From: an uncultured Methylotenera sp.
Lineage (GTDB): Bacteria > Pseudomonadota > Gammaproteobacteria > Burkholderiales > Methylophilaceae
Length of the DNA: 8,241 nt
Assembly: GCA_937957775.1 (NCBI GenBank)
Contig: CALFXV010000239.1
Span: forward strand, 1-8,241
Reading direction: 5' to 3'
The position numbers and the translations under genes were made by a program. The notes under the pieces were generated by a model. The model saw only the letters and a program-made list of their open reading frames with translations. It was not told the DNA's origin and did no database searches. Shown one piece after another: positions 6,701 through 8,241 of this stretch; within the stretch, counting starts at the first letter, position 1; the number at the start of each line of letters is the position of its first letter.

Positions 6701-7328
6701 AATAAACAAAGGCCTGGCTGTAAGTGACGGTATTTTTTGGCCCCGTTACCTTGGTGGTGATGCGGTACAACAGCGCGCCAGTTGGTTCACCTAAACAGGG
6801 ATTGGATAAATCGCAATTGCTTTTGGAGTTTGTATCCTCACCTGCCGGGCCATACAAACAATGCGAGGTGTCAGCGGCACCGGTGTTTTTGCACATGCGT
6901 TGGATGATGTACTTGATGGTGTTGCCGCTACCATCTATGCCGGCGTCGGTGATGTTGTTGCCGGTTGCAAACTTAGCGTTACTGCTGTCAGCTAAGGTTT
7001 TTGCATCGCCTGCAGAAGTGGCGTAATAGCCCTGAGTATTTAGATCTGCATTCAGATCTGCTTTTGGATCTGCATTTGGATCTGTATTTGGAACGGATTG
7101 ATTTTTTAACCAGCCAAGGGCGGTTTCCACGCCGCTGTCGGAGGAAATCAAAGCGCTTTGTTTGAAACTTAAATTGCCGGCTATCATGGTGTTCGTGTCC
7201 ACTGAACGTATCAATGCTACCGCCGCCAAAGACATCACAATCAAGGCAATCAAGGCGATAAACAGCACCACTCCAGCTTGCTTAGCATGGCGGGAGTTAA
7301 TGTTTAAAGGTGAGTTGTGTTTAGTCAT
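6699..7328 (-). CDS. pilX: PilX-type minor pilin (type IV pilus assembly)
   Basis: Minor pilin of 209 aa. After a polar leader of about 18 residues (...RHAKQAG) comes the hydrophobic pilin helix VVLFIALIALIVMSLAAVALI (20-40), then RSVDTNTMIAGNLSFKQSAL (41-60), the hallmark N-terminal region of the PilX family. Processing by PilD is likely near Gly19. The +5 Glu of major pilins is absent, as is common in PilX-like proteins. Minor pilins PilV, PilW and PilX with PilY1 form a priming complex at the pilus tip in the inner membrane and periplasm. Residues 81-96 consist of four-residue repeats (NTDP/NADP/KADL/NADL) coded by a 12-bp tandem repeat. Four cysteines in the C-terminal half (Cys146, Cys157, Cys172, Cys178) could form disulfides. 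It starts 6 nt after the pilW stop with little ribosome-site sequence, so coupling is probable. The frame is intact, unlike both neighbours. Confidence 0.9.
   Translation of the reverse strand: MTKHNSPLNINSRHAKQAGVVLFIALIALIVMSLAAVALIRSVDTNTMIAGNLSFKQSALISSDSGVETALGWLKNQSVPNTDPNADPKADLNADLNTQGYYATSAGDAKTLADSSNAKFATGNNITDAGIDGSGNTIKYIIQRMCKNTGAADTSHCLYGPAGEDTNSKSNCDLSNPCLGEPTGALLYRITTKVTGPKNTVTYSQAFVY
7039..7098 (-). repeat. 12-bp tandem repeat in pilX
   Basis: Plus-strand units TTTAGATCTGCA, TTCAGATCTGCT, TTTGGATCTGCA and TTTGGATCTGTA, followed by a decayed fifth TTTGGAACGGAT, run without gaps. They encode repeated N/K-x-D-P/L tetrapeptides in the PilX region just after the N-terminal helix. 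As 12 bp is a multiple of three, slippage would alter the loop length without breaking the frame. Confidence 0.85.
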
Positions 7329-7334
7329 GAGAAT

Positions 7335-8072
7335 CTAACTGGCAAGCGCATCCTTAGCCCAAACGACATTGCGTAAAGGAATGATCGTGGTGAACACGCG
7401 GTAACGGTATTGTTGCCAGTTGCTTTGATTGGACAGGTCGATGGTCGGTGCTGGGCTCTCGCTAGTGCCCGTCCAGGTACACAAGCCGGGGTGGGCTGTG
7501 CTGCAAGGGTAGCTGACGGTTTCCTTTTCCAGTAAGCCATTGCGCGCCACAATCGCTACTCGAATGGCTTTAATGAGTTTGCGGTTGGCATTATTGGGGT
7601 TGCTCCAAGTCTCACCGGTCGCGTTAACCCACCGTACAATGGTGTTGTTATTCTCGCCTGTGCTATCGGGTGGATCAGCAATGCCATATTGCGCTTGCAA
7701 ATTCACTATTTCGACCACGTTAGGTAAATTGGAGCCATTTTCACTGCGCACTAATTGATTGGCGTTATTGATGCTGTAACTAACGGCTTTCCATGTACCT
7801 AAACAAGATAAGCTGGCATCTGGGTTGATGGTGGCGGCACTTGGTTTGTTGAGGGTGATTTCGGTTGTGCCGGTTAAGCTTGTGACGCCGGTTTGCATGA
7901 ATAAGCAGTCGGTGCCTTTGCTAATAATGACGCTGTCGTTCAGCTTGCAGGCCGTATTATTAAGCACCAATACTACGTTACCGGAATTAACCGTGCTGAT
8001 GGTGGCGGGTGAGCCTCCGGCATCGGCCGTGCCATAGCGCACCGTTAGGGTGTCGCTGGCTGCCCCCCCCAT
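7335..8072 (-). CDS. pilW: PilW minor pilin, C-terminal part (3' part of a frameshifted gene)
   Basis: Carries the body and end of a PilW protein. It opens GGAASDTLTVRYGTADAGG, a typical PilW beta-strand region. It ends WQQYRYRVFTTIIPLRNVVWAKD, where YRYRVF..IPLRN is the strongest PilW family signature. The ATG at 8072-8070 overlaps a G8 run and is very unlikely to be the natural start: it lacks the prepilin leader and N-terminal helix, and clear PilW sequence lies upstream in another frame. PilW is a minor pilin of the type IV pilus priming complex, acting with PilX and PilY1, which follow directly (6 nt to pilX). It contains Cys residues that probably pair in the periplasm. As read here, a pilin without its helix could not be assembled, so either the sequence or the gene is off by one base. 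Confidence 0.9.
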   Translation of the reverse strand: MGGAASDTLTVRYGTADAGGSPATISTVNSGNVVLVLNNTACKLNDSVIISKGTDCLFMQTGVTSLTGTTEITLNKPSAATINPDASLSCLGTWKAVSYSINNANQLVRSENGSNLPNVVEIVNLQAQYGIADPPDSTGENNNTIVRWVNATGETWSNPNNANRKLIKAIRVAIVARNGLLEKETVSYPCSTAHPGLCTWTGTSESPAPTIDLSNQSNWQQYRYRVFTTIIPLRNVVWAKDALAS

Positions 8073-8241
8073 CGGTGATGCTTACTGGCGAAATATTGGT
8101 TCCGGATGGGGTGAGCGTGGTGCATTGCAGCGGCGAGTTACTGCTTGAAAAAATGGGCAAGGCAAAGCCAGCCAATTGCACATCGCGCTGCAAGTTGTAA
8201 AGCGCGATGTGGCCGTTGGTTTGCGCATCGGCGCTGCCTGA
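7987..8241 (-). CDS. pilW: PilW minor pilin, upstream part (truncated at window edge, frameshifted)
   Basis: The frame is open from the right edge and reads SADAQTNGHIALYNLQRDVQ and then LAGFALPIF, the conserved PilW stretch just after the pilin helix, so the prepilin leader and helix lie beyond 8241. Meaningful sequence ends at ...ISPVSITDGG at the G8 run (8063-8070). After that, this frame gives unrelated residues and stops at 7987-7989. The rest of PilW is in the neighbouring frame. A TTG at 8193 in this frame is not a start, as the similarity continues upstream of it. The reading supports one broken pilW gene covering 7335 to beyond 8241, preceded by the usual fimT/pilV-type genes off-window. 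Confidence 0.85.
   Translation of the reverse strand, partial: SGSADAQTNGHIALYNLQRDVQLAGFALPIFSSSNSPLQCTTLTPSGTNISPVSITDGGGSQRHPNGALWHGRCRRLTRHHQHG
8063..8070 (-). repeat. pilW: G8 homopolymer in pilW at the frame break
   Basis: Eight C on the plus strand (G8 in the coding strand), the longest homopolymer I noticed in the window. Upstream frame: ACC GAT GGG GGG GGC AGC. Downstream frame: GGG GGG GCA GCC AGC GAC ACC. Seven (or ten) G would join them as ITDGGAASDTLTVRYG. The tract is therefore exactly where the frame is lost, a typical place for slipped-strand mutation or homopolymer sequencing error. Confidence 0.9.

Noticed and set aside
8070..8072. ATG at 8072 as a genuine start of a short PilW
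   Set aside because: It overlaps the G8 run, lacks the prepilin leader and helix, and clear PilW sequence lies upstream in the adjacent frame up to the window edge.
1..8241. Defence system, prophage or mobile element
   Set aside because: No integrase, transposase, terminal repeats, direct-repeat arrays or toxin-antitoxin-like genes are seen; all genes belong to the core-metabolism, flavinylation or pilus sets.

Overview
The window reads as chromosomal DNA of a Gram-negative betaproteobacterium, possibly of the Nitrosomonadales/Methylophilales type. The evidence is a proteobacterial-type glutathione synthetase, a lipoprotein ApbE, and a type IV pilus minor-pilin operon whose PilW, PilX and PilY1 have betaproteobacterial-looking signatures. 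The genus cannot be named from the sequence. The window is coding almost throughout, with no intergenic gap above about 15 bases. I see no RNA genes, insertion sequences, CRISPR arrays or phage genes.

Left part, plus strand (1-2819): a tight unidirectional run of four genes. These are the 3' portion of gshB (glutathione synthetase, start lost off the left edge), apbE (FAD:protein FMN transferase lipoprotein), a small membrane-anchored NusG-domain-II protein and a Gx-transporter/HepS1-like integral membrane protein. Spacings are 1 nt, a 14-nt overlap and 14 nt, so these are probably one transcript. The last three resemble a reduced version of the flavinylation and electron-transfer set (ApbE/FmnB, EetA, EetB) known from flavin-based extracellular electron transfer loci. 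No flavin-accepting FMN-binding-domain protein is visible here. The ApbE has Lys where family members usually have a metal-binding Thr.

Right part, minus strand (8241 down to 2816): pilW, pilX, pilY1, the usual gene order of a type IV pilus minor-pilin operon. PilW and PilX are minor pilins that help prime pilus assembly. PilY1 is the large tip-associated adhesin and calcium-responsive factor. The promoter and the upstream genes (fimT/pilV type) would lie beyond the right edge.

The two units converge and overlap by 4 nt at their stop codons, inside a perfect 12-bp palindrome, with a possible small terminator hairpin just beyond.

The main surprise is that two of the three pilus genes are out of frame by one base. 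In pilW the break sits exactly in a run of eight G (coding strand); seven G would restore a convincing PilW protein. In pilY1 the break sits near residue 194 at a short CCC run; one added C would restore a 1291-residue PilY1. Between them, pilX carries an in-frame 12-bp tandem repeat. Together these look either like a contingency (phase- or length-variable) pilus tip or like base-level assembly error or gene decay. The sequence alone cannot decide, but reads across 8063-8070 and 6107-6109 would.
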